A stretch of DNA of 64,000 nucleotides, taken from NCBI GenBank assembly GCA_009792885.1, contig WMCF01000026.1:2896767-2960766 (forward strand), read 5' to 3'. A program made the translations under genes and the position numbers. Numbering within the stretch: the stretch's first letter is position 1; the number at the start of each line of letters is the position of its first letter. Below the pieces are notes generated by a model that was not told the origin of the DNA, did not search any database, and was given only the letters and a program-made list of their open reading frames with translations. Positions 1 to 14,081 of this stretch are shown one piece after another. This stretch comes from Eremophila alpestris peregrina. Its lineage: Eukaryota; Chordata; Aves; Passeriformes; Alaudidae.

Positions 1-3000
1 ATTTCTGAAAAAGCAGAGAATAATAACTGATGCTTTAATGTGACAATTACACAGCAACACAAAAATGGTAACACATCAATAAACATAGCGCAGGAATTCT
101 GTGTCTACCCCCAGATGTTCTGATCTTGTAAATTTAATTTATTTCCACATTACATTTTAGAAAACATATTCATAACATTTTTAATCTGTTTTGCACAAAA
201 TGTAGATCTCAATCAATTAAATAATCTTTATATAAAAATAGATTAAGTAAGGGTTATTTAGGCAGAAAGTTACAAATGTTAAGACATGAAGGGTTTACAT
301 TTCCTTGGACAGTTGTAATTCCTTTGTCATTATGCTTATGTAATATGACATGATCTGCAGCTACAGGATCACATATAAACAACACAGGCTATTGCCTCAC
401 TCAGGACTGAAGGTGCACAGAAAATGAAAATGTGACCCATTAGGTGTCTGCCTTTGCAAATGAAACATTTCTAAACCTCTAATGATTTTTTTTTCAAATA
501 TTAACCTACATACTTTTGTGACTGGCAGCAGAGTATTTCCATTGTTTAAGAATTTACACTCAGGATAAATAATGCATCTTTGTCTTATTTGCTTTCACTC
601 TGTTGAAAGACAGAGTGACCTTGTAAGCCTTTGGGACAAATTATCTCCATGACTTTCTTGATGCCTTCATAATTATGACTGAGTTTGCACACCCTAATTA
701 ACACAAAATAAACAGACCTAAACCACAATCAGTCAGTACTCTGTTGGTTGTCCCTAAAATATTTTTTCCATCTAAATCACATGGTTTACTAAAATTTGAA
801 TGTCATCTCAAAGAAGTGTAAGAACTTCTTCCTATAAAGAAATTTTATGTGAACTGCTTTACCAAACATTATGCATGGCTTTCCATAGATCTTACATACA
901 TGCAAAAACTTAAAAAAAAATTTCACTATTCACCAGGTAGGAAAGCAAAACCCTTAATTTGTTCCTGTTGTTAAACTCTTACAATATTTTCATGTTGCCA
1001 GGCTCTTCCTTTAACACCAACAGGATGTTTATCAAGAAAACGTGCCCTTCTTGGGATATTAGATGTATGATCATTAAGAGGTACAGACAATTACTTAAAA
1101 TTAACACTGCTATGTCATATATTTTCAGGAGTTTTCTTTTTTCTTTGCAAAGAGAAAACTCAGGGAAATGGTTTGTGTTAACTTACAGCTGGCCAGAATG
1201 AGTATTATTGAAAGCACTTACTTGAGATATACCGAGATAGCATTTCTTTTCCTGTACACTGTCATGGAAAGCTATCAGATTCTGGTCTGTTCCTGTGCAT
1301 AATAAACTTGTGCTGCTGGTACATTGTTCTGACTGATATGGGGACCATGATATATTCTTAGCCATGTACTCTTAGCTCTGTAATTTGCACGTATTTTGGA
1401 AGAGTTCTGAACATTTATTATGCCCATAACCTAACCTCCCAAAGCATTCATCACCTGATGGGAATAAAGAGTCTATGTAAAAGCAACAGAAGGAGCCTCT
1501 CTGTAAACCAAGACTTTCAGCTGTAACATCAAATTGAGTTAGCCATTTATCTTCTCTCTTTTCCATAGCTTATAGACTTTATGAGTTACTCATTTAATCT
1601 TCTTTCGGTTTACGATTTATATTTCCCCTTACAGGCATTGGATCTTCTTGATGCTTGAATTTTTTAACATCATATAACAGCTTCCTCCTCCAAAATGTTT
1701 TTCCAAAATTTATCCAGGCAAATAAGACCAAAATTCTTCAGATCAGACATGTCTTATAATTGCATTGGGGTTTGAGTGCTTCTTAATGCCTGATTTTCTG
1801 AGGCACATAATAAAATTGTGGCACACTGAGGCACATTGACATAAATATAATGGAAATTGTGGCAGCATGGCATTTAGAGAAATCAGAGAAAACTCTCTGT
1901 CACTCACCCTTATTGCACTGGACCTTTAACCAGAACCCACTGCAGTTAGCTTAGTTAGCTTCAGATAACTTGATCATCTCAAGATAAGAATTTGGTAATG
2001 AATACTTAGTTTGTTATCATAAGATTAAGATTTTACTGGGCTTCCCTGGATCCCTGTTATCACCAGGTTCCCTGATGAAAATTAAGGTATAATTTCCAAA
2101 CCTGATTTAAAATTCATACCATCAGAGAGAGGCTCTAGGCATTAAGATACTTGTTTTCCAGAATATTTCTGGTATAGCCTTCTAGATCACAATCAGGATA
2201 ACCTGCACATGACTCTCTAATTAGACATTTCCAGCTTAGTATTGGTAGTTGCAATATTGAATACTGGCTGTTTTAGATTTAAATTTTCTTTTTTTTGCTG
2301 GTTTTCTTTCTGGTTTTTGTTTGGTTTTGTTGGTTTTTTTTTTTTAATTTTTTCTTGTACTTCCCTGCACACTGTAGCCAGCCCTGGCTACCTCAGCAAC
2401 CTGTTTGCACAAGCAGGACACGCCAGCTTTCAATGCTTTTGGTTTTCAGTGATGATGTTTGAGTGGAAAGGCACCAGCAATGGAAACTGCTTCCACCCAT
2501 TTCCTCTGTCAAATTAGAAAGCTTCAAAAGAACATATAAAATCTTGTCATTCTGCTGCTATGCATTAAGAAAATTTAGTTGTAGGGAGCTGCTGACAGAT
2601 CAGAACTACACCTACCTTATGGAAGCTGTTATTAGAACTTGCTCAAAATTTATGAAGGGTAATTTGTACATAACCCATCCCTTTCTCATTTGGTGGCTCT
2701 TCATTTAGGAAGGTGCATTCTGCAAGCAGAGGACAGAACTTTGCTTCTGAAATCAAACAATTTCCTTTGTGTTCAGCTTCAGGGAGGTCACCAAGTGATA
2801 CCAGGTTCTTGGGCACCACTCCTGGATGTTTCTGAGGCCCAGAACAGTCTGGATGAATAAAAAAAAATATAAACAAAACAAACAAAAACAACACAAAAAA
2901 AAAAAAAGAGAGAAGTAAAAATTACCACCATTGAAAAGAAATACATGATTGCTAAACACAAAGGGATCAAAGGAAAAAAATTGTGTCTGCCTATGAGCCA

Positions 3001-6000
3001 CACAATAGCAGAAAACACTTTGCACCATTCTTTCCAGCTGTAAGTCTGAAAAGCCTCAAAATTCAGAGCTTTTCAGCAGTTGCCTCAGGCATACAAAAAG
3101 GCTAAAGGAGAATTAACTGAAATTTGTGTAGCATTTTAATGAAAAATGTTAGTCTTGGGAAAAGCATGAGACTTTAGTTTTATTTTTATGTTTCCTAGTT
3201 TAATGATAAAGCAGGAAAAAGAAATATTTATCTTTTTTTCTGCTAAGCCCTTTTCATCTAAGCCATTTGTTCTCACTGACAGTAAAAGAATGTAAAATAT
3301 TGAAGGTAAATTATTTTAAAGTTCCCATATATAACTCATAAGTACCAAAATTCAAGAGAGATTAAGGGGTTTTTTTTTATTTTCATGTGATTCTTTGCCT
3401 CTACTTTCTTGATTAATAACTTTAAAATGCCTTTCTTTCTCTAAGGCAGGCTTTTAAAAATTCAGAGGTTTACAAGCTGCTGTGAAATACATAGGAAAGA
3501 TAAATGGATAATGAATATTACAATGGAATATTATGTTACATGTATTGTAATTATCTGTGCTACAATGTAGGTAAAAATATTACCTGCTTATTAATACATT
3601 TTCAAAGGTAATTACTAACTCTCCTGAAGCATGACAAAATATATGTGACTGAGCTTTTCTTTCCTATGACAAAGTTGTGTGAAAAAGATCAATACATAGA
3701 TTTTCAAGAAACTGAATTTTTAAGTACAGCCATGCAAAATTTCTGACAAGAGTTTCCAGGAAAAAAATAGAATACCATATCTTATACCAGTAATACCTGT
3801 GGTTTTTGTGCAGGCTTTGAATGTTCTGCTGATGAGTTAGGCCAGACAAGATTTTTGTTGTGGTTTTGTTTTTCCTGTCCTGCAGAATACTTTTTCTGAA
3901 CAGAATTTCAAAACTTGGTGTATTTTCTAGTCTCTATGGACACCTTGCAGCTTGATTTCATTCCTGTATTTCTGGAGAGAATGAGTAAGAACTGACATAG
4001 GAATCGGACATCACGACACAATAATTTGATGCACTCAACATCCTTTATCATTATAGTGAGTGCATTACCCAGATGTGTGCCATGATCAGGAGCAATTCAG
4101 ACACATGAGGTTCACCACACCCATGTCACACCACATGCATGCACCTAATTCTATCCTGGAAATAAAAATGTCCACCATTTTATTTAAGGAGAGCCACAAA
4201 GACCCATCTGCCCAGCACTTAAGCTTTTGTGCCAGGGAGTAGTTTCCTGCAGAATCTGCTTCTCCACTGCTTTTGGGGTTGATATGTTTTTACAGAAAAA
4301 TATGGAATATCTTCTTACATTAAGCACAAGATTGGAAAAATTATTACAACTCTTTATTTTATCTGTTTTTTAGTAATTTCCCTTAATCTCTTTTTTAATA
4401 CTCTGCATCAATCTCACAACAGGTGTTCCCTAGAATTGTGAATTTAATCCCCAAACTGATAAAATAATGAATAAATAGGAGAAAAGTGTTACCTGCCTCA
4501 GCAGCATAAATGCAAACATTTACTTTGATCCAATTAGTACCAGTCAAAACAGTGCAAATTATATTACTTGCTGTTGTCAAAGAAAGCTCTTCACGTTTGG
4601 ATGCACAGATGTGATGTCAATACAACAACATGAGCATTTAATCTCATTGGAACTTAGATCTTGTCAGTAATCCAATCTGTAATCAACCAGCTGAATCTTA
4701 CTTACTGAGGTGTATTCCAGAAACAAACTTTCTTTAGACAGCTAGAACTTCTTCTAAAGGAATCTTGAATTTTTATGGGAGATTAACATCTTTTGTGTCT
4801 AAGGATTTGTTAATATTGTTCTGGGGGATTTTTTATATTATTTTTTTAAGTAAAACTTCTTGCTGTTTGTGGTATCTTGTATATAATCTTTTTTTTTTCC
4901 ATTTTGAGATTCAAATTCGCAAATGCCAGGAAATCTGCTCTCTTGTTTGTGAAGCAAATGCTCTGAGGCAAGCTAGTTGTATTTTCCTTCTGCAGCACAG
5001 AACAGGGACAAGGATAATAGATGTATCAGCAGAGACAAATTACAGACCAAAGAGCAACCCTCTTCTGTATGTGAACGTGAGCAATGTTCTCACCCTTGTG
5101 CCTTGTAGGGAAGTCATCAGTGGAGCTGTGTTTCCCTTCCCATTTCAGCCTCTGACTTGAGAGAAGAAAAGGAGAGCTGCCATAGCAAGGAGAGAAAAAC
5201 ATTTCTTCCTCTTTTGCACCAATTAAGACATAAAGCCATATGGTCTACCTCATTTTATACCCTTTTAAGACCTATCCTTACATAAAGGAAAAAATGTATG
5301 TGTACTTAGTCTGACACAAATATGCACTCCATAGTCCAAAAGAGTCTAAAGCCATTAGTTCCATCAGCATCTGTGCACCAGCAACAAAGTGCTTTAAGAA
5401 CATCAGCATCAATAAGACATTAAGTCATGAGTGTCTAACTGTTGCCCTAACTGTTGCCCAAATTGGCATAATTATAGTAGGATATGAAAACAAATTGTCA
5501 TTTAGGTAATCTTGCTCTCTGTTCACTAGCAATTTAACCTGGATGCAACCATACCATTAAGTGTTGGGCACTAATTGAGGAGAAAAATGTGATTTTGATA
5601 GGCAATGACCAAATAATAAAAACAATTTAAAAAAAATATAATAAACTGATAGAAAATCCTGGGGAAAAGGTTTTATTAAGCCTGGGGGAAAAAACCCAAC
5701 AAACCAAAGAGACAAACAAACAAACCCCCCCACACACACCTTTTGGCAGATACTATAATTTTCAAATCTATAAAAAACTACTTTAGAGCACAATCACTTA
5801 TTTTCCTGATAACCCTCAAAGACAGGGACATATTGGGTGTCAAAAAACTGTGGAATTGTAAAGGAACCATAGGGAAGCACTTTCTAACAAGCACAGGGAT
5901 AGACTCCCAGAGGAGCCTAAGCATTAGAGAGCAATATACTTGTCAGGAGTCACTCACTCCATGTGTCTATCTATCTTCTGTCTGTCTACTGGAATACAGT

Positions 6001-6441
6001 TTCAAAAAGAAAATAAGTAAAGCTCTTTTCTTTCTTCTGCCTGAGATTTTTTCGATTTTAACTCTCTTTTATATGGAGAAGCATTTTTCAGTCCCTGCTG
6101 TCCCTGCCTATCAAAGAAAAAACAGGCAACAGCTGGCTGATCAAAAGTCAGTATGACAATCAGAACAGAGTGCCAATCAACAGAGCAAAGCCAGAATAAG
6201 ATGAACTCCACATTCTGAATCTTCACTTTTCTAACTACAACATAGTAGACTTTTACCCAAGGCTTTTTTTCAGATCAAATGAAAATATGAGACAATGAAA
6301 AATCTTTCATATGCTCAGCCCTTACCAAGGGAGTTTATGCAGCTGCAACAGAAACAGAAGAAAACATGAGCTTTATAAACCTAACTTTAAAATTTAAGAA
6401 ATATTACTTTGATTTCTTATTCCCACATTGCAACTCTTCAC

Positions 6442-6460
6442 AAAAAAAAAAAAAAAAAAA
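6442..6460 (+). repeat. Poly(A) run, 19 bases
   Basis: This is a simple A homopolymer. I see no LINE or processed-pseudogene sequence upstream of it and no clear target-site duplication, so it is better called a simple repeat than a retroposon tail. Confidence 0.8.
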
Positions 6461-8205
6461 TCAGAATACTGCTACACAATGGCCATACTTTAGTTAGATC
6501 AGACTAATGTTCCTGCACTGTTTTTGATGTATATACCTTGATCTACATCAGATTGAAATCTGGTTTTTTGTTTTTACACCTTTGTTGTAAGTAGTTGCCC
6601 TAGTAATAAATTTTCTGAGTTGAATCAGATAGAAAGTAATAACTTTTTTTCCATTTCAGACTCCTGTTTTACATTTGTTGTTCTGCAATCTTGCTATACA
6701 ATATAACTAGAATACAGTGCAATGTGTGGTTATATTTCAACAGAAGAAATGAGAAAAGGGATTATTAAACATCTGAGGAGATGAGATCCTTATACACAGG
6801 ATAAGAAGAATGAATATTCCTAATCTGGTTTTCTGACATGATGCAACATTGCTTGAAGCATAAAAATTTTGCATGTGGCTTTAGTTTGACTGGTTTTGAT
6901 TTCAGGATATAAGGGAGATGGAAAAGGAAATAGTTATGGGCACTGTGCTTATGGACTATTGCTCTGCAGGCATATAGGTCAATGAGAGCTGGCTTTCAAA
7001 TAGTCAGGTATGATGACTAATAAAATACAGAAAATTAAAATATATTATTCAAAATTGGGAGTGACCTAGGGTAAGTATTTAAATGCGACCAAATATTGAT
7101 CTCTACAACCTAGATGTTTATATGTTATTTGTCCTCTCCTTTCCATTCATAACTAGTGGAGACAGATTTAGAATATAATTCACCCTAACAAGGATGTTCA
7201 AAATGTCAGATGAATTAAAACCTGCCTGCAGCAGTCCAATTCTCTTTATGGACTGTAAAAATAGCTTATGCTGATTATTTCAGATCTGCACAGTGCTAGT
7301 CAAAAATTAGGTGAGATTAATACCACAATTAATCTGTTATTATTACATCAGCTAGATGTTAAAAGCTAGCTAGGACACCTCATGAGCCCTGCAAAATATG
7401 TATTTGCAGGATCATCTTTCCCACAGTGGGAAAGCCACAGAGATAACCAGGCTACTTCTCTAAAGTACACACTGGCTGGAACAATGCAGACTTTGAACAA
7501 AAACTGGTGGTTTGCAACTCACCTTCCACCAGGGAGACCATGAAACATAGGCAAGGAAACTCAGTTTTCTTAAATTTTCTACCTTTCAGATTAGTAGACA
7601 AATTGTAGGGGGATTTTTTGTAGAATTCAAACTGAACAATTGAAATAATAATTTTTCTAAGCATGAGAGAAACACACACTGCAGCAGTAACTAGTGAGCA
7701 AAACCAGATGATATTCTGAGTTTTAGAAGATGAGGAAGTCATTTCCAGAAAAGAAATTATAAAGAGGGACATTATGTATTCAGCTACAATTAATACTTCT
7801 AAAATGTCTTGGAAACTCATTTTCTATAGAAATCAGTTATTCAGATAGTTATTCAGACAGTTCACAGTATGCTTTGCAAATTAATGGAAGCCTCTGAGAG
7901 TACATTGATGGACATATGTAAGGCACATAGCTATTTAATTTTTTGAAAAAAATATATAAATAATAATTGCAGACTTATTTTTTCATATTTTACCCAGATG
8001 CTACTGCCATGATTTCTGCTTAACAAAGAGCTCCTTGTTTCTGAGATATGAAAGACTGTTTACCTAAACCCTTTGACTTTATTCAGCTGTGCCACATTTA
8101 TGTGCAGTTTTCTTATAAAAATGCTTAAGACAAATGACTGGGGGATCAGTTACTCAAAAGTTGCTGCTGTGCTGCAGCACATTTATAATCACATCTAGTT
8201 TCAGG

Positions 8206-8251
8206 CAGAAAAGCTAGAAAACAGAAAAGCTAGAAAACAGAAAAGCTAGAA
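8206..8251. repeat. 16-bp minisatellite, about 2.9 copies
   Basis: The unit CAGAAAAGCTAGAAAA is repeated at 8206-8221, 8222-8237 and 8238-8251. The first two copies are identical and the third is complete except for its last two bases. The near identity suggests a recent slippage expansion that may vary in length between individuals. Confidence 0.85.
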
Positions 8252-9797
8252 GTCTTAATTTGAGCTTAATCCAGCGCTCTGAGGTATCCAAGACAACAAC
8301 ACAGGTCTTGCCATCTCTCAGGAGTTACAGAGAACCTGTGCCCTTCTGGGTCATCTCTTAGAGGCTAGGTCAGACACCCAAAAACATCTAAAATCCTTGA
8401 TGGCACCTCTGTCAAGGCACTGTTGTAAACAGAGAAATGTAGCTTATTTTGAGGAAGAACAGTTAAAAAAGTTAAACAGTTAGTTTATTGTGAGAAGAAC
8501 ATCCAGCAGTCCCCTGGATGAATTTTAAGTAGAAAGAATTAATCTTTTTGAAGTCTGTGGGAAATTTCAAAAGAGTAGTGGTCTATAAAGGTTAACAGAG
8601 ACACCAGAAGGAGGTACCCTCTGGGAGTGCTCTGTGCTGAAGATTAGAAAGGTCAACACTCTGAAAGGTGCAGCCTGAAATATAATATACACTCAAAGAA
8701 GAAACCTTGCTAAATGTTTTGTTAGAAGAGAAAGAAAAAAATCATCTGAAGAAAGAAGAAAAGATATCTTCTAGTTTGTTCTTATTTCAAGCAATTTTTT
8801 TTTCATAGCTCTATGCTTTATATAAATACTCCTAACTGCTTGCCTATTTTTGATATTCTAGGCAAAAACTATAAAAAATTATCTGAATTAAAGGAACTTA
8901 AATTTTATGATAAATAGATGACAACAAAGGGTGTATTGTGATGAGTATATAAAACACTGCTGCCTCCAGGCTGACAGTGAGCTGGAAATGCAGGAGACAC
9001 AGAGAAATCTTTATATGTTGAAAGGTAATCAGGAGGATACTCCAGCATGCAGTAAGATATCAACTGCAAAGTTATCTCCACTCAGCACCTTCCCACCTCC
9101 ATCAGTCATCAGTCTTGAGATGTGAAGAGATAAGGCATTATTCAGATAAATCATCAGCTGACAATTTAAGTAGTAAAATATAGTCTTTTACCAAGACAAG
9201 AATAAAATCCCCATTGTAGTCAAAACAGGTTTTAAATAGATTGATATTTTGACATTTTTCATTGCTTTTTTCCATTGTCTTCTTTTCCTTCTGGTTCCTT
9301 CAGTAGCAGCATACTTGCAGGTACCATATAGTTCCCATATTTCATGCCTTCATTTCTGTGTCAGATCCATAATACTCCCTCATATTTGCTAACCTCCACA
9401 ACTAAACTCTTTTTTAATAATAAATTGTCCCACATCTATTCCATATGTAGAATTATTAGCCAAAGTGCATGATTTTCTCAGCTGCTAAATCCACAGTTGG
9501 ATTTCTTGTCACTGTCAAGTTTCAGCATGGGAGAGTAGAGCACAATCTTGGTTAACAACCTGGCAAAGTTAAATCTAACTTAAATCAAACTTAACTTGAT
9601 CATTTACTGTAGTTTTCACCTGTCAAAGATTCCTTGGGGCATCAATTCCCTAAAAACATCAGCTGAAGAGTTTAATATGAAGCCTTTCTATTACAAACCC
9701 AAAATAGGAAGCAAGGTTTGCCCTAAAACTGAATTTTAAATTAGTTCAGCAGGAAACAGCACAGATCTGAGAGACTCGTGATACAAGACAAAAGAAA

Positions 9798-9850
9798 ATG
9801 AACAAGAGAAGAATTCTTACTTGGCTGATATCATATTACATTTATTACAG
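9798..9850 (+). other. Possible first coding exon (speculative)
   Basis: An ATG at 9798 with A at position -3 opens 17 codons that end two bases before a consensus donor, CAG followed by GTGAGT at 9851. The peptide begins MNKRRILTWLISYYIYY: a basic N-terminus then a hydrophobic stretch, as in a signal peptide. The exon would end in phase 2. I see no promoter and no following exon and do not recognise the peptide. Good donor sites occur by chance in this much DNA, so this is a lead only. Confidence 0.15.
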
Positions 9851-11203
9851 GTGAGTCAAAATTTCATCTGCCTCGTGCTGAACCTTTCTTTAGAATTGAG
9901 GTTGGTTTTTAGATTTGAATTTCTGTCAGGGACCTTGTGTGTTCAGGATAAGATTTAATACTTTGTCTTGTCCGTAAGGAAATGTTCTTGAAACTAATTT
10001 CATATTAGAAAAGATTGTTTAAATTTTATTTCATTTGTTTCAATATTAAGCTTTTTAATTACCTCATTAGAAAATAATTATTTTACTACAATCTTTACCA
10101 GATCTAAATTGAAGCCTGAACTCGAATGTGCAAGACAGAATGATGCTGCATCAGCATATATTCTGTAACTCTGATCCTTGGACTCCCTCATGGTCCAAGT
10201 AGATTTTGTTCATAACAGCTTGTTGAGCAGCAAATATTTACATTCCCTTGATACATTCGTGGAAGAAACATCTGTTGTTGGAAAATATTTTTTAGAAACC
10301 AATTTCCTAATAGGGGAAGAACAAGATAGAAGTATCTTTTTCTTTCAGGAAGGGGATGAATAATTGTGGAAAACAAGAAAATGAGAGCAAACCAAATATA
10401 AAAAATACCCCAAATAAACACTGAAATCTCCCTCTGTGTTTTCCCTGTGCTTTTCAACAAATACTAAGTTCATATCTATGTTAAAAAGCTTAATAGAAAA
10501 TGCCCTATCAAGAAAAATTGGTAAGCAAAAAAAAAAATCCCCAGACTAGTATAAAAGTGACTCAAGAGATTAAATAGAAAAATTCTTCAGAGAATCATGT
10601 AGAAATATAACTATTCAAAAAATAATAAAAATTTGGATTCCAGATTATAAATTATTCAAAAATAATAATTTTTCTAAATATATACAGTAAATTTCTAATT
10701 TGTTTGTAACTTCACAAGTAATCATGTGCACTTCACTGGCATTGGCAGTGCTATTAGCAGAAATATTTAGCAGAATTTGCTTCTTTGTAAAAGGGTAGTA
10801 ACCAAATATGTTAAAAATTAGTCAAAGAAGGTTCTTGCATTTTAAAAGTTAATACATTATGGGTAAATTACTAATAACAGACTGATTATTCCAAATTTCA
10901 TTAGATCTTTTTGATTTATGCAGGAGATTAGATGCCATTAATAGAAACAATGAATTAAAAGGCAGCAGGGCTCAGTAATACCTTTTCTCAATGTGCTGTT
11001 AACATGAGATTCTGGTCAGCTGCAAATGCTTCTAAGAGATTATCAGCTAAAGAAATTATTTCCTGTACCAAGCTGATCTCAATGCCGGGTTCCTGTGAGT
11101 ACTCTTATAATTTATCTGATAAGTTTTACACAATGATATGTTGCTCAATGGCATATGCGAAGTGAGAAACTAGATCTCTGGGTACTCTGTACTAAAATAA
11201 TAA

Positions 11204-11735
11204 AATCATGGAATCATTAAGGTTGAAAAAGACCTCTAAGATCATAGAGTCCAACCATTAGCCCAGCACTGACAGGTCTGTCACTAAACCATGTCTGAGC
11301 ATCACAACTACCTCTTTTTGAGCACTTCCAGAGACTATGACTTCACCCCTTCCCTGTTCCAACATTTAGCAACCTTTCAGTGAAGAGTTTTTTCCTAGTA
11401 TCCAATCTAAACTTGCCTTAGTGCAACTTGAGGCCATTTCCTCTTATCCTGTTGCTTGTTTGCTGGGCAAAGAGGGCAACAACCACCTTGCCAAAAACCA
11501 CCTTTCAAGTAGTTGTAGAGAGCAGTAAGGTCTCCTGAGCATCCTTTTTTCCAGGCTAAACATCTCCCTCAGCTACTCCTCACAGGACTTGTTCTCCAGA
11601 CCCTTCACCAGCTCTGTTGCCCTTCTCTGGACACACTCCAGCACCTCAGTGGCTTTCTTGTAGTGAGGGACCCAGAACTAAACACAGGGCTCAGGGTGCA
11701 GCCTCACCAGTGCTGAGTCCATGGTAAAGGGGAGA
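11204..11735 (-). mobile_element. CR1 LINE, 5'-truncated 3' fragment
   Basis: Read on the minus strand, this is the last part of a CR1 non-LTR retrotransposon. It contains the end of the ORF2 reverse transcriptase region (residues such as SALVRLHPEPCV, matching the usual ALVRPHLEYCV), then the C-terminal coding region, and ends with the typical 3' tail: a GTTGGACTC-like segment followed by the ATGATTCCATGATT tail. The reading frame has stops and frameshifts, so the copy is dead. Loss of the 5' end near 11735 is normal for CR1, which usually truncates during reverse transcription. It is the only clear CR1 copy here on the minus strand. Confidence 0.93.
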
Positions 11736-11760
11736 TGGGTGTAGCATGGAAGCTTAAAGT

Positions 11761-11830
11761 CACAGGGAAAAAAAAAAAAAGAAAGGAAGAAAAATAAAGA
11801 AAAAGGAAGAAAAGCAAGAAAAAGAAGATA
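11761..11830. repeat. Purine-rich low-complexity tract
   Basis: This is a GA- and A-rich tract (GAAAGGAAGAAAAATAAAG and similar) next to the broken 5' edge of the CR1 fragment. The open frames on the minus strand here are made of F, L and S from this bias and are not genes. Confidence 0.8.
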
Positions 11831-14081
11831 CACTGGTTTAGAGCTCCTCATGCAAGAATCAGCAATCCAGAATCCCTGAATACTGGCCATGAGTTTTTTT
11901 CTTTTTTCTCATTTTTCCACTAACATGAAACCTACAGAGGAAGCTGGGGGACAGCTCTCCAGGAAAATGTTCTCCCTGAAAATGCAGTTTGTTCACATCT
12001 CCCAAATACTGTTACAGTACTGGAAAAGGGATAATGGTAAAAAAATAATTTGTGCCTTCCTTAAATGTACTCAAGTGCCAAGAACTACATTTAGAAACCA
12101 GTGTGATATGAATGTGTTATAGCTATCACAATTACTGCTAATTGCCAGTTATGGATCCTTTCCCAGCTTTATAGTTTGAGCTTCTGCCTGCTGCTACACT
12201 AGTGCACAAATCTGAAACAAATCAACAGAGCAGCTATTTCCTCATATCTGCTGCATGAGAAAATAGACTGGCTGCATCTGTAAGGCAGGGAAATACAGCA
12301 GGAGGGCTCCATAGCTAATGAACCATTCTGGCCAATGTGTGGCATGAAACAAGGCACAAACTGCTGAAAGAGGTTCACATCATCTCCTGGCAAACCAGGA
12401 TATAGCCTGTTGCAAAGCTATCTATCTATCACACTGACAAAGATGTCAAATCAGCTCTGCTGGGGAGGGATTCCTGCCACCCTGACAAGAGACATTTTGC
12501 AAGCACCTAGTGCCAACCATTAGTTAGATTAGCTTTTGGTCCCACACATACCCTTCATTGCTTTTCTCCCTTGCAACCTTTCTTTTTCCTCATATTTCAG
12601 ACCTAAATAATGGGAAAGGGTTTGCATTTGTTAACTAATCACTCAAGTCAGACACCAATCTCTTAATGGAAAATTAACTGCCAATATGAAATAATCTTTG
12701 AAATCCATCATCTAAGCTCAAACTATGCACATTCTTGTGTCTTTCTTTCAAGCTGCTGAAATAACTGAGGAGTAAAATTGAGATAACTTTTCCAGGTAAT
12801 AAATCTAGTCTAATCTGATGCTGACATATTTTGTATCTTCTTGATATTACAAGATATTGAAAATAATTTTGTTTAAGAAAGCTCATGAAATACCTAAAAA
12901 ACATGCATCTTAGTAATTCTAAAATGTCCGTCATAGCTATATTACATCTAAACTTGCAGATTTGTAAATAGCAGTCAATTTGAACAGACTGAATTTCCAT
13001 AAGTACATAGGAACCATTCACAGTAATGGATAAAGGTCATGTCAGATCAGATAAACTTTAAAAAAATTTGAATGAGACTCCATTGTTACAATACTATACA
13101 AGCTATATATCAATGTAACAGCAAACTATGTGTGAGAGTGGGTGGAGCAATCTGAAGATAATGAAGCTGATGATGCAAAAGCTGATAGGCCTAAAGGTGA
13201 GAGGACACCTACTGGAAATCTCTTTTAACATGTCCAGAACTGAAGACGTGCGTGGAACAACTATTCATATTTTTTTTTTTTTCTGCTTGAGAGCTCCTTC
13301 TCCCCAGGCTCATTCTTATACTTTTTTTTAGTATAGATGCAAGTTCTAGTTACTTCTCCTTGCCTTACAGGTATTTGTTCTCAAATTCAATGCAGTAATT
13401 TAGACCACTTACTGCAAAATCCTATCAAACCTGTCAGTCATCTAAATGTATTCATTGCCTCTGTACTGGATAATGAAGTCGCCTACATCCCTGAATGTAG
13501 CTCCACACAATCAGAACATTCTCAGTGACATGGAGGTGTTTAATCCACCATGCAGCCAGGAGGTGGATAGGGAGGTGCTGGCACTGCGTGCTCAGTGCCT
13601 GCTGCCATTGGGAAACTAGAGAGATCAGAGGGCTCTGACAGTTCTCCAGACGAGTTTGGGATGTCTGTGCTCTTCCCTAATGCTGGAGCTCACTGTTTCC
13701 TGCAAACAAAAAAGGTTATCCACACCATGCTATTCAAACACTGTATGCTGTCACTGGAAAGATGAGATCTTTTAAGCCTTATGATTTACTCTTTGGATGT
13801 CTGACCTGCTTGCTTGACTGCTTATAGAGATTAATAATTACATCAAGAATCTAGATTCTAATTATTAAACAACCAAAAAACAGAAATTAGGCACATAATG
13901 TAGTAATTCAGAATACAGAGCTTTACAGACCTGTAATCTCAGCAGAAACTTCTGTTATTTTCTGTCTTCATGGTTTCTACCATTTTAGCAGATGAAGGGT
14001 AGCTATCATATTTATTAGTACACTTAAAATTACACATGTAATAGACATACTTGTTGACAGCTGTAGTAGATTAATAAAACC
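11831..14081. other. Unique AT-rich DNA, nothing recognised
   Basis: I see no gene or known repeat. There is a short TATC run at about 12420 and T runs near 13270 and 13323. The 115-codon minus-strand open frame at 12674-13021 has no domain features I recognise. Confidence 0.5.

Larger units (their letters stand above)
1..11203. other. Unique AT-rich DNA, no gene recognised
   Basis: I see no recognisable gene or interspersed repeat in this stretch. Open frames here are short, up to 137 codons at 5743-6156, and have no domain-like pattern. Several are plainly low complexity, such as runs of F, L and C from T-rich DNA around 2240-2520 and 2750-3030. Small local structures are a 19-base A run at 6442-6460, a 12-bp unit TAACTGTTGCCC repeated twice in tandem at 5436-5459, and the 16-bp minisatellite listed separately. 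A strong splice-donor-like site at 9851 is reported as a possible exon end. Confidence 0.6.

Noticed and set aside
4765..5160. 131-codon plus-strand frame
   Set aside because: Its first half is a run of hydrophobic residues from T-rich DNA, and nothing recognisable follows.
5743..6156. 137-codon plus-strand frame, one of the longest in the window
   Set aside because: No domain, no recognisable family and no splice or promoter context. A frame this long is expected somewhere in 64 kb read in six frames.
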